Shown: positions 1 through 8,195 of the stretch, in pieces
How positions within the stretch are numbered: the stretch's first letter is position 1
How the letters are laid out: each line of letters opens with the position of its first letter
Source: an uncultured Clostridium sp.
Lineage (GTDB): Bacteria; Bacillota; Clostridia; Clostridiales; Clostridiaceae
Direction: 5' to 3'
DNA length: 64,000 nucleotides
Assembly: GCA_934746015.1 (NCBI GenBank)
Contig: CAKVEW010000003.1
Location: 1-64,000, forward strand
Notes under the pieces: model-generated
Seen by the model: only the letters and a program-made list of their open reading frames with translations
The model's database searches: none
Told to the model about the DNA's origin: nothing
Program-made: the position numbers and the translations under genes

Positions 1-11
1 GTTAAAAGTAG

Positions 12-212
12 GTGATTAATATGATAAAGATATATAAATATAAACTTTATCCTAATAATAAACAAAATACTAGAATGTTTGACATAGCTTCTGCTACTAG
101 ATTTGCTTATAATTGGGCTTTATCATCTGCACTTACATATTTTGAAAATAATAAGAAAGCTAAAGTTGGAGAAGAAAATATAATTCAAATACATAAGGAA
201 TTAAAAGAATAA
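12..212 (+). pseudogene. N-terminal remnant of IS200/IS605-family TnpB (OrfB)
   Basis: The 66-residue reading frame starts with the pattern typical of TnpB/OrfB N-termini (basic start, KYKLYPNNKQ, then RFAYNWAL), which is the helix-turn-helix region. Full TnpB proteins are about 360-430 residues with a RuvC core and zinc finger, and neither is present. The frame hits TAA at 210-212 and continues in frame for about 25 more codons before another stop, so it is truncated and decayed. No TnpA or clear element ends are visible. It is best read as a dead insertion-sequence fragment at the window edge. Confidence 0.7.
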
Positions 213-454
213 TATAACAGGAAGTGCCTTAAGTTATTGAGTATTCCTTCTATGAATACTTTATATAAGTTAATATATGATTAAAATTTAAATATCTTTT
301 TATAAAATAAAAAGTGCTAACTTATCCATGAATTACTAAGCATATAAAAACTAATAGAGGTTAATATAATAGTGTAAACATTAAAGCTTTCAAATGTGAG
401 GAGTTACATTTAAAAGTGAGTTTACTAAACCAACAGCCAAAGGAGGAATTACAA
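213..454. other. Intergenic region between TnpB remnant and spore protein gene
   Basis: This stretch is AT-rich and holds no gene I can support. Its first part continues the decayed TnpB frame. The end carries an AGGAGG ribosome-binding site at 441-446 for the spore protein gene. Confidence 0.5.
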
Positions 455-637
455 ATGGCAAAAACATTAGTTCCAGAAGCAAGAAAGGGATTAAGTGCAT
501 TCAAAAATGAAGTTGCATCAGAGTTAGGAGTTCCATTTAGCGATTATAATGGAGACTTAACTTCAAAACAATGTGGTTCCGTTGGTGGCGAAATGGTAAA
601 AAGAATGGTAGAACAATACGAACATTCAATAAAATAG
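455..637 (+). CDS. Alpha/beta-type small acid-soluble spore protein (SASP)
   Basis: This 60-residue protein belongs to the alpha/beta-type SASP family, which coats and protects DNA in dormant spores and supplies amino acids on germination. The family signatures are visible: the ARKGLSAFKNEVASELG segment near the N-terminus, in the region holding the GPR protease recognition site, and the conserved GGEMVKRMVEQYE DNA-binding segment at the C-terminus. The open frame extends upstream to 416, but I place the start at ATG 455 because AGGAGG lies at 441-446 with normal spacing and the family starts here. It is monocistronic and followed by a terminator. Expression in the forespore under sigma-G is expected from the family. 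Confidence 0.95.
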   Translation: MAKTLVPEARKGLSAFKNEVASELGVPFSDYNGDLTSKQCGSVGGEMVKRMVEQYEHSIK

Positions 638-720
638 CCACAGGACCAAAAAACCTAAGGTATTAAAAACAGGATGGATATACCACCAAAGAATATCGTA
701 GTTCTACCCTTCTAAAAGGG

Positions 721-781
721 AGAAACCTAATTGATGTAAAGTTTTATATTTTACGTCAATGGGTTTCTTTCTTTTTTTTTG
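721..781 (+). terminator. Rho-independent terminator of the SASP gene
   Basis: GAAACC (722-727) pairs with GGTTTC (762-767), and the inner ATTGATGTAAA arm pairs with TTTACGTCAAT with one G-T pair. The stem is followed by a long T-rich run at 768-781. Confidence 0.85.
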
Positions 782-889
782 TTCAAATATTCTAAAAATA
801 AAGAAAAATATACAAACTTAGATAGTTCAGCTATATATATTTATTCTGATAATACTAATAGTTAATTGACAATAATAATATTCAATACA

Positions 890-1005
890 CTTTCATAATT
901 CCGAATGAAAAGAGGAATTATTACCTTTAGTATGTAAGGCTATAGATATTATGTTCTGGCGACTTGGAGTTTACGACGGAGCAAAGAATATAATATCTAT
1001 AGCCT
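890..1005. repeat. Dispersed hairpin repeat, copy A (composite form)
   Basis: There are two hairpins in a row. The first is TAATTCC (896-902) with GGAATTA (914-920). The second spans 937-1005: a stem of about 21 bp with one G-T pair encloses the head GGCGACTTGGAG...GGAGCAA. The same arrangement, including the linker TTAGTATGTAAGG, recurs at 8002-8111, so this is a repeat family and not a simple terminator. No coding capacity is apparent. Confidence 0.8.
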
Positions 1006-1073
1006 GCCTGTTGTATAAGTAATTTAAAAATGATAAAATAGAACAAAAGTTCGCAAAGATTAAAGGTGATAAT

Positions 1074-2204
1074 ATGAGGAAGGTTAAGATATTACAAGCA
1101 GGAGATTTACATTTTGATACTCCTTTTAAAGATTTAGATAAAAATATATCTATTATTAGCAAAGAAGAATTACTGGAAGTATTTAGTAGGATAATAGATA
1201 TAGCTGTGGAAAATTCTGTTGATATATTATTATTAACTGGGGATATTTTTGACAATTTAACTATAAATAAGAAAACACTTATATTTATTAAAAATCAAAT
1301 TGAAAGAATAAATAATATAAGAGTATTTATATCACCTGGAAATCATGATCCCTATAATGAAAAATCTTTTTACAAGATGATAAATTGGCCAGAAAATGTT
1401 TATATATTTAAAGGAAGCATTGAAAGTGTAGTTTTAGAAGATTTAAATACTGTAGTTTGGGGAGCAGCCTTTAATGAATACCATGTAAGAAAAAGTATGC
1501 TTAAGAATGTTAATATTAAAGAAAATTATATTAACATAATGACAATACATGGTGATATTTCTAATACAGATGAGGGTAATGAATATAATCCAATGACTAT
1601 AAAAGACATTGAAAACAGTAAATTAGATTATATCGCTATAGGACATAGGCATAATTTTAGTGGAATATTAAGAGAAAATAATACCTTCTATGCTTATGCA
1701 GGATGTCCACAAGGAAGAGGCTTTGATGAAACTGGAGATAAAGGTATTATACTAGGGGAAGTAACTAAGGGAGCAGTAGACTTAAATTTTATTAGAACAT
1801 CAAAAAGAAATTATTATGTTGAAGAAATAGATATAAGTAACTCTGTAAGTTATGATGAAGTAAGAGCTAAAATCTTATCTGCCATTAATGAGGAAGAAAG
1901 AAAAAATAATTTATATAAGCTTATACTTAAAGGAGAAATAGAATCTTATATTAATCTTAATGAAGGTGTAATATTAGAAAAAATAAAAAATGATTTCTAT
2001 TTTGTAAAGGTTATTGATAAGACAGAAGTTAAACTAGACTTTGATAAGATATCAGAAGACTATTCTATCAAAGGGGTTTATGCAAAAAAGCTATTAGAAA
2101 AAATGAAAGAGGAAGATTGTGATAAGGAGATTTTACAAATGGCTTTAAAACTAGGCATACAATCCTTATCTCATGAGGAAGTGAATTTAAATGATTATAA
2201 ATAA
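1074..2204 (+). CDS. SbcD/YhaO-like DNA repair metallophosphoesterase
   Basis: This 376-residue calcineurin-like phosphoesterase is of the Mre11/SbcD/YhaO type, the nuclease half of a nuclease-ATPase pair that processes DNA ends and hairpins. The metal-binding motifs run in order: GDLHFD (about 10-15), TGDIFDN (about 55-61), GNHD (89-92), HGD (about 159) and GHRHN (about 189). A GGTGAT ribosome-binding site precedes ATG 1074. The stop overlaps the start of the SbcC-like partner by 14 bases, which points to translational coupling. Its modest length and the partner's membrane segments fit the Firmicute YhaO/YhaN subgroup better than classical SbcD. Confidence 0.9.
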   Translation: MRKVKILQAGDLHFDTPFKDLDKNISIISKEELLEVFSRIIDIAVENSVDILLLTGDIFDNLTINKKTLIFIKNQIERINNIRVFISPGNHDPYNEKSFYKMINWPENVYIFKGSIESVVLEDLNTVVWGAAFNEYHVRKSMLKNVNIKENYINIMTIHGDISNTDEGNEYNPMTIKDIENSKLDYIAIGHRHNFSGILRENNTFYAYAGCPQGRGFDETGDKGIILGEVTKGAVDLNFIRTSKRNYYVEEIDISNSVSYDEVRAKILSAINEEERKNNLYKLILKGEIESYINLNEGVILEKIKNDFYFVKVIDKTEVKLDFDKISEDYSIKGVYAKKLLEKMKEEDCDKEILQMALKLGIQSLSHEEVNLNDYK

Positions 2205-4926
2205 AATTAATATAATTTCTTTTGCAGGATTAAAAGATAAGGAAATTAACTTTGAAGAAAAAATTAATTTAATTTATGGAGAAAATGAAAAGGGAAAAAG
2301 TACTATTCAAAACTTTATTAGAGTATGGCTTTATGGAATGAACTCTAAAAGGACTAAGGATTTGAAGAATAATGATAGAGTGAGGTTTGCTCCAATAGAT
2401 GGGGAAAAAATAAGAGGGGAATTATATGTAACTCATAATAATAGAAAATATATAATTAAAAGAAGCTTTGGAGCAACTAAGAAGGAAGATATATCTGAAA
2501 TATTAGATGCAGAAAGTGGAGAAATTGTTACAGAAATTCCTAAGGATGAACCAGGTAGATACTTTTTAAATGTAAATTCATCTACCTTCTTTAAGACTTT
2601 ATTTATAAATCAATTAGGTGTTGCAATTTCTAAAGATAAAGAAGAAGAAATAATAGATAAAGCAGCTAACTTACTTAATAGTGATGATACTAATATATCT
2701 GCTCAAAAATCTATAGAAAGACTTGAAGCTATTAAAAAATCTATATCTACAGTTAGAAAAACTGGGGAATTAGATATATTAAGGAATAGGCTTAATGACC
2801 TTAATCAAGAAAAATATGAGGCATATAAACTATCAGAAGAAAATATAGATAAGGAAAATAATTTAATATTTTTAAGAGAAAAAAGAAATGATTTAAGAAC
2901 AGAAATAAAAAATTTAGATATTTATAAAAAATACTTAAAAAAATCAAAATTACAAAAAGAATATGAAGAAATAACACAATATTTAAAGAAAAGAGAAGAG
3001 CTAAAGAAAAAGGAAAGATATATAGAAGAGAGTATTTCCTCTAGAAATGGAATTATAGATGAGGTTTTACTTAATGATATAAAAGATGAAAATTCCCTTT
3101 ATTTTAGCCTTTTAGATATGAAGAGTGAAGAAGAAAAAAGTTTAAGTAAAAGTAAGGAAATTTACTCTGCTAAAAGAGAAGGCTATGAGAATCTTTTATT
3201 CATAGAAGAATTATCTAGTGAAGATAAAAATGCCTTTATGAAGGCAGTTATGGAGAAAGATAACTTAACAGAAAAAGTTAAAAAATATGAGGAATTAAAT
3301 AAAGAAATAGATTTGATAAAGGAAGATATATCTAATAAGGAAAGATATATTGGAAGTGCAATAAACTTTAAAGGAATTAGGGAGAATATAAGCAACTTAT
3401 TAGAAAAATATGAAGATAAACTAAAGGAACTTAAATTTAGAGCTGAAAGCTATAATAATAAATCAAATTTAGAAATAGAGAAATTAAAAAATAAGTTTAG
3501 AATTTTTTCATTAGCATCTCTTGTGAATATTGCTTTTTTAATACTTCTATTAATATTCTATAGAGAAAATAAGCTATTAGTTGGATTTACTGCTGGAATT
3601 TTAGTTCTTATATCATATAAAACAATATCTTTAAAAATTGAAATGGGAAGTGAAGGTAAATCATCTTTAAATATTAAATCCCTAGAAGAAGATATAAGTA
3701 ATATAGAAAAAGAAATATTTAAACATACTAAGTTAGTTAAAGCAACATCATATGAGGATTTTATTAAAAAATTAAAACTATTTGATGATTATAATATGTA
3801 TGTGGAAAAACAAAATATTAAAATATCAGAAAAAGAATCCCAAATTAAGTTTTTAAATATAGATGTAGTTAAAGAAAATTATAAAATTAATGAAGAAATT
3901 ATAAATAATATTTTAAAAATAGCTAATACAGAAGATATAAACAAAGTAATAGGGATGATTTCTAAATATGAAGAAATAAGTAAAGAAGTATTATCTATAA
4001 AAATTGATATAGATAAAGAAGAAAAATCTATTGAAAAATTAGATAGAGAATTAAGTATTAGAGAAAAAAGAATAAGAGAAAAGCTAGAATATATAGGTTT
4101 AGAAAATATAGATCTATATGAGCTTGAAGAAAAATTATTAGAGATTAAAGAAAAAATTAAGCAAAGAGATGAGATTTTAAAAACTTTAGAAAATATAGAA
4201 GGGGCATACAATGCTTTAACTAAGGACAAAGATATAGAATCTATTAAAGAAGATTTGAAGGATATAATTAATGAAAATATTAATTATAGTTATTCATCAG
4301 AAGAAGAAATAGATAATCAAGTTTCTCTAAAGTCTCATGAATTAATTGAAGTTGAAAAGGAAATTAAGGATGTTGAAAACTATTTAAAGAATAGATTTTT
4401 AGGGAAAAGAACAATTCCTTTAATAGAGGAAGAAATTCAAGAGGTTAAAGAAAAGATAGAAAAAACAGAAAAGTTACTTAAATCAACAGAAATAGCAATA
4501 GAGGTTATGAATGAGTCAATTAGAGAAGTAAGAGGTAACTTTGGAAATATACTTAATTCAAATGTAATTGATTATTTTAAAACTTTAACAAATAAGGAAT
4601 ATGAAGATGTTATGGTATCTGATTCTTATGATATGAAAGTAAGAAAAGGAAGAGATATCTTACCAGGAGCAATATTAAGTAATGGAGCTAATGATCAATT
4701 ATATTTATCATTAAGATTAGCTTTTATAAATATGATATATAGGGGGATGGATTTCCCAGTAATATTAGATGATACTTTTGTTCAATATGACGATATTAGA
4801 ACAGAAAGAGCCTTAGAATTACTAATTGATTCTAATTTTAGTCAAACTCTTATATTTACTTGCCAAGGAAGGGAAAAAGAAATATTTACTAAAAAAAATA
4901 TAGACTTTACTTATATTAATTTATAA
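2191..4926 (+). CDS. SbcC/YhaN-like SMC-type ATPase
   Basis: This 911-residue ABC/SMC-type ATPase is the likely partner of the preceding phosphoesterase. Walker A GENEKGKST is at about 30-38, the signature-like region LSNGANDQLYLSLRLAF at about 828-844, and Walker B VILDDTF at about 857-863. Most of residues 180-820 is charged coiled coil. Two hydrophobic stretches at about 438-485 (LVNIAFLILLLIFY and LVGFTAGILVLISY) look like a membrane hairpin in the middle of the coiled coil, a trait of YhaN-type proteins. The pair probably acts on DNA ends near the membrane. That location is inferred. Confidence 0.88.
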   Translation: MIINKINIISFAGLKDKEINFEEKINLIYGENEKGKSTIQNFIRVWLYGMNSKRTKDLKNNDRVRFAPIDGEKIRGELYVTHNNRKYIIKRSFGATKKEDISEILDAESGEIVTEIPKDEPGRYFLNVNSSTFFKTLFINQLGVAISKDKEEEIIDKAANLLNSDDTNISAQKSIERLEAIKKSISTVRKTGELDILRNRLNDLNQEKYEAYKLSEENIDKENNLIFLREKRNDLRTEIKNLDIYKKYLKKSKLQKEYEEITQYLKKREELKKKERYIEESISSRNGIIDEVLLNDIKDENSLYFSLLDMKSEEEKSLSKSKEIYSAKREGYENLLFIEELSSEDKNAFMKAVMEKDNLTEKVKKYEELNKEIDLIKEDISNKERYIGSAINFKGIRENISNLLEKYEDKLKELKFRAESYNNKSNLEIEKLKNKFRIFSLASLVNIAFLILLLIFYRENKLLVGFTAGILVLISYKTISLKIEMGSEGKSSLNIKSLEEDISNIEKEIFKHTKLVKATSYEDFIKKLKLFDDYNMYVEKQNIKISEKESQIKFLNIDVVKENYKINEEIINNILKIANTEDINKVIGMISKYEEISKEVLSIKIDIDKEEKSIEKLDRELSIREKRIREKLEYIGLENIDLYELEEKLLEIKEKIKQRDEILKTLENIEGAYNALTKDKDIESIKEDLKDIINENINYSYSSEEEIDNQVSLKSHELIEVEKEIKDVENYLKNRFLGKRTIPLIEEEIQEVKEKIEKTEKLLKSTEIAIEVMNESIREVRGNFGNILNSNVIDYFKTLTNKEYEDVMVSDSYDMKVRKGRDILPGAILSNGANDQLYLSLRLAFINMIYRGMDFPVILDDTFVQYDDIRTERALELLIDSNFSQTLIFTCQGREKEIFTKKNIDFTYINL

Positions 4927-4943
4927 TAATGTTAATAATAGTA

Positions 4944-4972
4944 TTGACATTATATATTGTAGACTATAAAAT
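4944..4972 (+). promoter_or_regulatory. Promoter of the zinc-binding lipoprotein gene
   Basis: TTGACA at 4944-4949 is followed after 17 bases by TAAAAT at 4967-4972, a near-consensus sigma-A promoter. The operator-like palindrome lies just downstream, at roughly +7 to +23. Confidence 0.75.
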
Positions 4973-4985
4973 TAACCTATGAATA

Positions 4986-5002
4986 ATGCAAATCATTTGC
5001 AT
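4986..5002. promoter_or_regulatory. Fur-family (probable Zur) operator-like palindrome
   Basis: ATGCAAATCATTTGCAT is a perfect 8-1-8 inverted repeat that contains a 7-1-7 core, the architecture of Fur, PerR and Zur boxes. It sits between the promoter at 4944-4972 and the GTG start at 5018, where a bound repressor would block transcription. Zur is the preferred guess because the gene is a zinc-binding lipoprotein. The exact regulator is inferred. Confidence 0.65.
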
Positions 5003-5017
5003 AAATGAGGTGGAATA

Positions 5018-5950
5018 GTGAAGAAAAAAATAATAAGTTTAGGACTTATATTAGGAGTATTAGTTTCCTTTGCTGGGTGTGGTACTAAGAATTTAGAAGA
5101 TAATAACGGAGAAAGATTAAGAGTTGGAGTTACTATAAATCCATTAAAGGATTTTGCAGAAGCTATTGGAGGAGATAAGGTAGAAGTATTTTCTATTATT
5201 CCAGATGGTAGTGACGCACATAGCTTTGATCCAAAACCAAAGGATTTAAAAGAGTTAATAAATACGAACATATTTATATATAATGGACTTCAAATGGAAG
5301 AATGGATAGATTCTGTTTTAGGAACTATTGAAGGAAGAGATGTTAAAGTTGTAGAAGCTAGCAAGGGAATTGATGTAATAAATATATCAGAAGAAGATAT
5401 TCATGACCATGAAGATGAAGAAGAACATGATCATGACCATGGTGGAGTAGACCCTCATGTTTGGTTAAGTTTAGGTAATGCTGTTATAGAAGCTGAAAAT
5501 ATCAAAAATGCCTTTTCAGAGTTAGATCCAGAAAATAAGGATTATTATGAAGCAAATTTTGAAAAGTTAAAAAATGATTTCACTTCATTATATAATGAAT
5601 ATAAGGATAAATTTAAAGATTTAGAGAATAAGAATTTTGTTACTGGACATGCAGCTTTTGCTTACTTATGTAAGGATTTTGGATTAGAGCAAAAAAGTAT
5701 AGCTGATGTCTTTGGGGAAGGTGAACTAACAGCTAAAAATTTAGAAGCATTAATAAATTATAGCAAAGAAAATGGAGTTAAAACAATCTTTAGTGAATCT
5801 ACGGCTAGTGAAAAAGAAGCTGAGACTCTAGCAAAAGAAGTAGGTGCTAAGGTTGTGAAAGTATATAGCCTTGAAACAAAGGAAGATGACATGAGTTATT
5901 TAGAAGGTATGAAGTATAATTTAGAAACTATATACAATTCATTAAAGTAA
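5018..5950 (+). CDS. znuA: Zinc ABC transporter substrate-binding lipoprotein (ZnuA/AdcA type)
   Basis: This 310-residue cluster A-I metal-binding protein delivers Zn2+ (or Mn2+) to an ABC importer. The N-terminal signal ends in a lipobox, SFAGC, at about residue 21. A His/Asp/Glu-rich loop at about 127-142 (HDHEDEEEHDHDHGG), then DPHVWLS, GHAAF and the SEST segment near residue 265, match zinc-specific members. The start is GTG 5018 with GAGGTGG at 5007-5013. No permease or ATPase gene adjoins it, so the importer must be encoded elsewhere. The upstream palindrome suggests repression when zinc is replete. Confidence 0.9.
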   Translation: MKKKIISLGLILGVLVSFAGCGTKNLEDNNGERLRVGVTINPLKDFAEAIGGDKVEVFSIIPDGSDAHSFDPKPKDLKELINTNIFIYNGLQMEEWIDSVLGTIEGRDVKVVEASKGIDVINISEEDIHDHEDEEEHDHDHGGVDPHVWLSLGNAVIEAENIKNAFSELDPENKDYYEANFEKLKNDFTSLYNEYKDKFKDLENKNFVTGHAAFAYLCKDFGLEQKSIADVFGEGELTAKNLEALINYSKENGVKTIFSESTASEKEAETLAKEVGAKVVKVYSLETKEDDMSYLEGMKYNLETIYNSLK

Positions 5951-5971
5951 TAAATATATTATAGGATTTAG

Positions 5972-6040
5972 TAGGATATATATTGTATTGTGGCGACTTA
6001 GAACAAATGCGAGGTCGCAAACAATACAATATATATCCTA
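5972..6040. repeat. Dispersed hairpin repeat, copy B
   Basis: A perfect 20-bp stem (5972-5991 with 6021-6040) closes the head GGCGACTTAGAAC...GAGGTCGCAA, in which GCGAC and GTCGC can pair further. The stem differs in sequence from the other copies, but the head is conserved. It lies between the zinc lipoprotein gene and the MutS-like gene. Confidence 0.85.
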
Positions 6041-6079
6041 CAATTTTTATGATAAAATATCTAATAAGGTGGTGTATAT

Positions 6080-7891
6080 ATGAATAGGGCATTAAAGTTT
6101 TATGAAGATGAGATTTTAAGTAGAAATAATGATATAAAAAGTTTAAATAATATAATAAACATTATTTCAATTATAAGATTAGCAATAGTTATATTAACTG
6201 TAGGGCTAGCTTATTATTTTTACAAGCAAGAAGATATAGTACTTTTGATAACATCTGTTATTATTGGATTTTTAATATTTATTATTGTAGCTATTTTCCA
6301 TAATAGAAAGATAAAGAAAAAAAAGGAATGTGAACTTTATATTAATATTAATAAAAAAGGAATAGATAGAATAAATGGGAATTTTAAAGAACAAGAAGAT
6401 AAAGGTGAAGAATTTTTAGATGATAAACACCCATTTGCTAGTGACTTAGATGTTTTTGGGAGGAATTCCTTATTTCAAATGATAAATTCTACAAAGACTA
6501 AGTTTGGAAGAGAAAAATTAAGTGAAATAATATCATTAAAATATGTGCCTAAAAAGAATGAAATAGTAGATAGGCAAGAAGCTATTAAGGAATTGGCGAA
6601 AAAAGTTAAATGGAGACAGGAATTAGAAGTAAGATCTACCTTTAAAAAAAGTGGAGTAAAGGATATTAATGAATTACTAGAATGGGCAGAATCTAAAAAA
6701 GAAATTAAGGCATTATTAAAAATAGTACCTTATATATTTATAGCTATTACAATTATATCAACTGTTTTAGTGGTTTTAGGAATTTTACCTATAAGCTATT
6801 TACTTCTAGTATTTATGATTAACTATTTAGTAGTAAAGATACTAACTAAAGATCTTGCAAGTACAATATCATTATTTAGTACTCATAAAAAAGATATTGA
6901 ATCTTACACCAATATATTGAATTTAATAGAAAATGAAGAATTTGAAAGTGATTTATTAAAGGGACTAAAGAAAAAGCTATTCAATGAAAATAAAAGTGCA
7001 ATAAAGGAAATGAAATCACTAAAATCATTAGTGGATTGGCTTGGAGATAGTAGTGGAAATGCATATTACTTGCTATTAAATGTAACTATATTATCAGATA
7101 CATTTATTTTAAGAAATTTAGAAGAGTGGAGAAATATAAATGGCAAAAATCTTAAGGAATGGCTTGATATTATGGGAGAATTTGAAGCTTTATCAAGCAT
7201 TTCAAATTTAGCCTTTGATTTTGAAAGTTGGTGTTTCCCAGAAATATGTAATGAAGATAAAGTAGAAGGGGAAGATATAGCACATCCAATGTTAGGAATA
7301 AAAGCTGTTTCTAATAGCTTTGCCTTGGATTCTAAAAATGGAGTAAGTAGGAAGGTGGCTTTAATTACAGGCTCAAATATGTCAGGGAAAAGTACCTTTT
7401 TAAGAACAATAGGAGTGAATTTATTACTAAGCTATATTGGAGCACCAGTTTGTGCTAAAAAGTTTAGTTGTAGTATTTTTAGTATTTATACTTGCATGAG
7501 GACTAAGGATAATTTAGAGGAAAGTATATCTTCTTTTTATGCTGAAATATTAAGAATAAAGATATTAATAGAAGCAGCTAAAAATGGAGAAAAAGTATTC
7601 TTCCTATTAGATGAAATTTTTAAAGGAACTAATTCAAGAGATAGACATGAGGGAGCTAAGGTTCTAATAAATCAATTAGTAAGCAATGGAGCAATGGGCC
7701 TAGTATCAACCCATGACTTAGAACTTTGTGATTTAGAAGAAAGTAGAAAATGGCTTAAGAATTATAATTTCCAAGAGTATTATGAAGATAATAAAATCAA
7801 GTTTGATTACAAATTAAGAGAAGGCAGAAGCAAGACCCAAAATGCAGTACATCTAATGAAACTTGCAGGTATAAACTTTGAGGATAATTAG
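6080..7891 (+). CDS. Membrane-anchored MutS-family ATPase
   Basis: This 603-residue protein has a C-terminal MutS ATPase domain: Walker A GSNMSGKST at about 430-438, Walker B FFLLDEIFKGTNS at about 508-520 and the STHDLEL switch at about 546. The N-terminal 75 residues hold two hydrophobic segments and residues 210-250 hold two more, so it is likely membrane-bound. It lacks the mismatch-recognition domain of MutS and the Smr domain of MutS2. The role is uncertain, and mismatch repair should not be assumed. ATG 6080 is preceded by AAGGTGG. Confidence 0.82.
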   Translation: MNRALKFYEDEILSRNNDIKSLNNIINIISIIRLAIVILTVGLAYYFYKQEDIVLLITSVIIGFLIFIIVAIFHNRKIKKKKECELYININKKGIDRINGNFKEQEDKGEEFLDDKHPFASDLDVFGRNSLFQMINSTKTKFGREKLSEIISLKYVPKKNEIVDRQEAIKELAKKVKWRQELEVRSTFKKSGVKDINELLEWAESKKEIKALLKIVPYIFIAITIISTVLVVLGILPISYLLLVFMINYLVVKILTKDLASTISLFSTHKKDIESYTNILNLIENEEFESDLLKGLKKKLFNENKSAIKEMKSLKSLVDWLGDSSGNAYYLLLNVTILSDTFILRNLEEWRNINGKNLKEWLDIMGEFEALSSISNLAFDFESWCFPEICNEDKVEGEDIAHPMLGIKAVSNSFALDSKNGVSRKVALITGSNMSGKSTFLRTIGVNLLLSYIGAPVCAKKFSCSIFSIYTCMRTKDNLEESISSFYAEILRIKILIEAAKNGEKVFFLLDEIFKGTNSRDRHEGAKVLINQLVSNGAMGLVSTHDLELCDLEESRKWLKNYNFQEYYEDNKIKFDYKLREGRSKTQNAVHLMKLAGINFEDN

Positions 7892-7892
7892 T

Positions 7893-8111
7893 TAATATAT
7901 ATAAATAATATATGACATCGACTTGGAGCTTGCCAGGTGGCAAATAAATATAAAGTATAAATAACAGAATACAAAAAAAAGTATAAAGCAAAACATTTTC
8001 ATAATTCCCAGTTAGGGAGGAATTATTACATTCAGTATATAAGGATATAAATAATATATGAGGGCGACTTGGAGCGAAGCGACGGAGCAACGAATATATT
8101 ATTTATATCCT
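7893..8111. repeat. Dispersed hairpin repeat, tandem copies C1 and C2
   Basis: This fills the 304-base gap before the exonuclease gene. C1 (7893-7950) shares the arm ATATAAATAATATATGA and the head CGACTTGGAGC, but its 3' arm has decayed. C2 (8042-8111) has an 18-bp stem (8042-8059 with 8094-8111) and the head GGCGACTTGGAGC...ACGGAGCAA, followed by a T run. Before C2 lies the same small TAATTCC/GGAATTA hairpin (8002-8025) seen in copy A. C2 may also terminate transcription of the MutS-like gene. Confidence 0.8.
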
Positions 8112-8195
8112 AATTTTTTTTGTGGAATAATAGTGAAAAATATTTGGAAAAATGGCATAATATACTTGTGAATATAAAAGTGTGAGAGGTATGAA

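Noticed and set aside
5972..6040. Hairpin repeat considered as an ordinary terminator
   Set aside because: It lacks a consistent T run in most copies, and the conserved head sequence is not needed for termination; copy D may still terminate secondarily.
7797..8090. 97-residue minus-strand frame across the repeat after the MutS-like gene
   Set aside because: It runs over the end of the MutS-like gene and the hairpin repeats, has no ribosome-binding site, and its composition is explained by the repeats.
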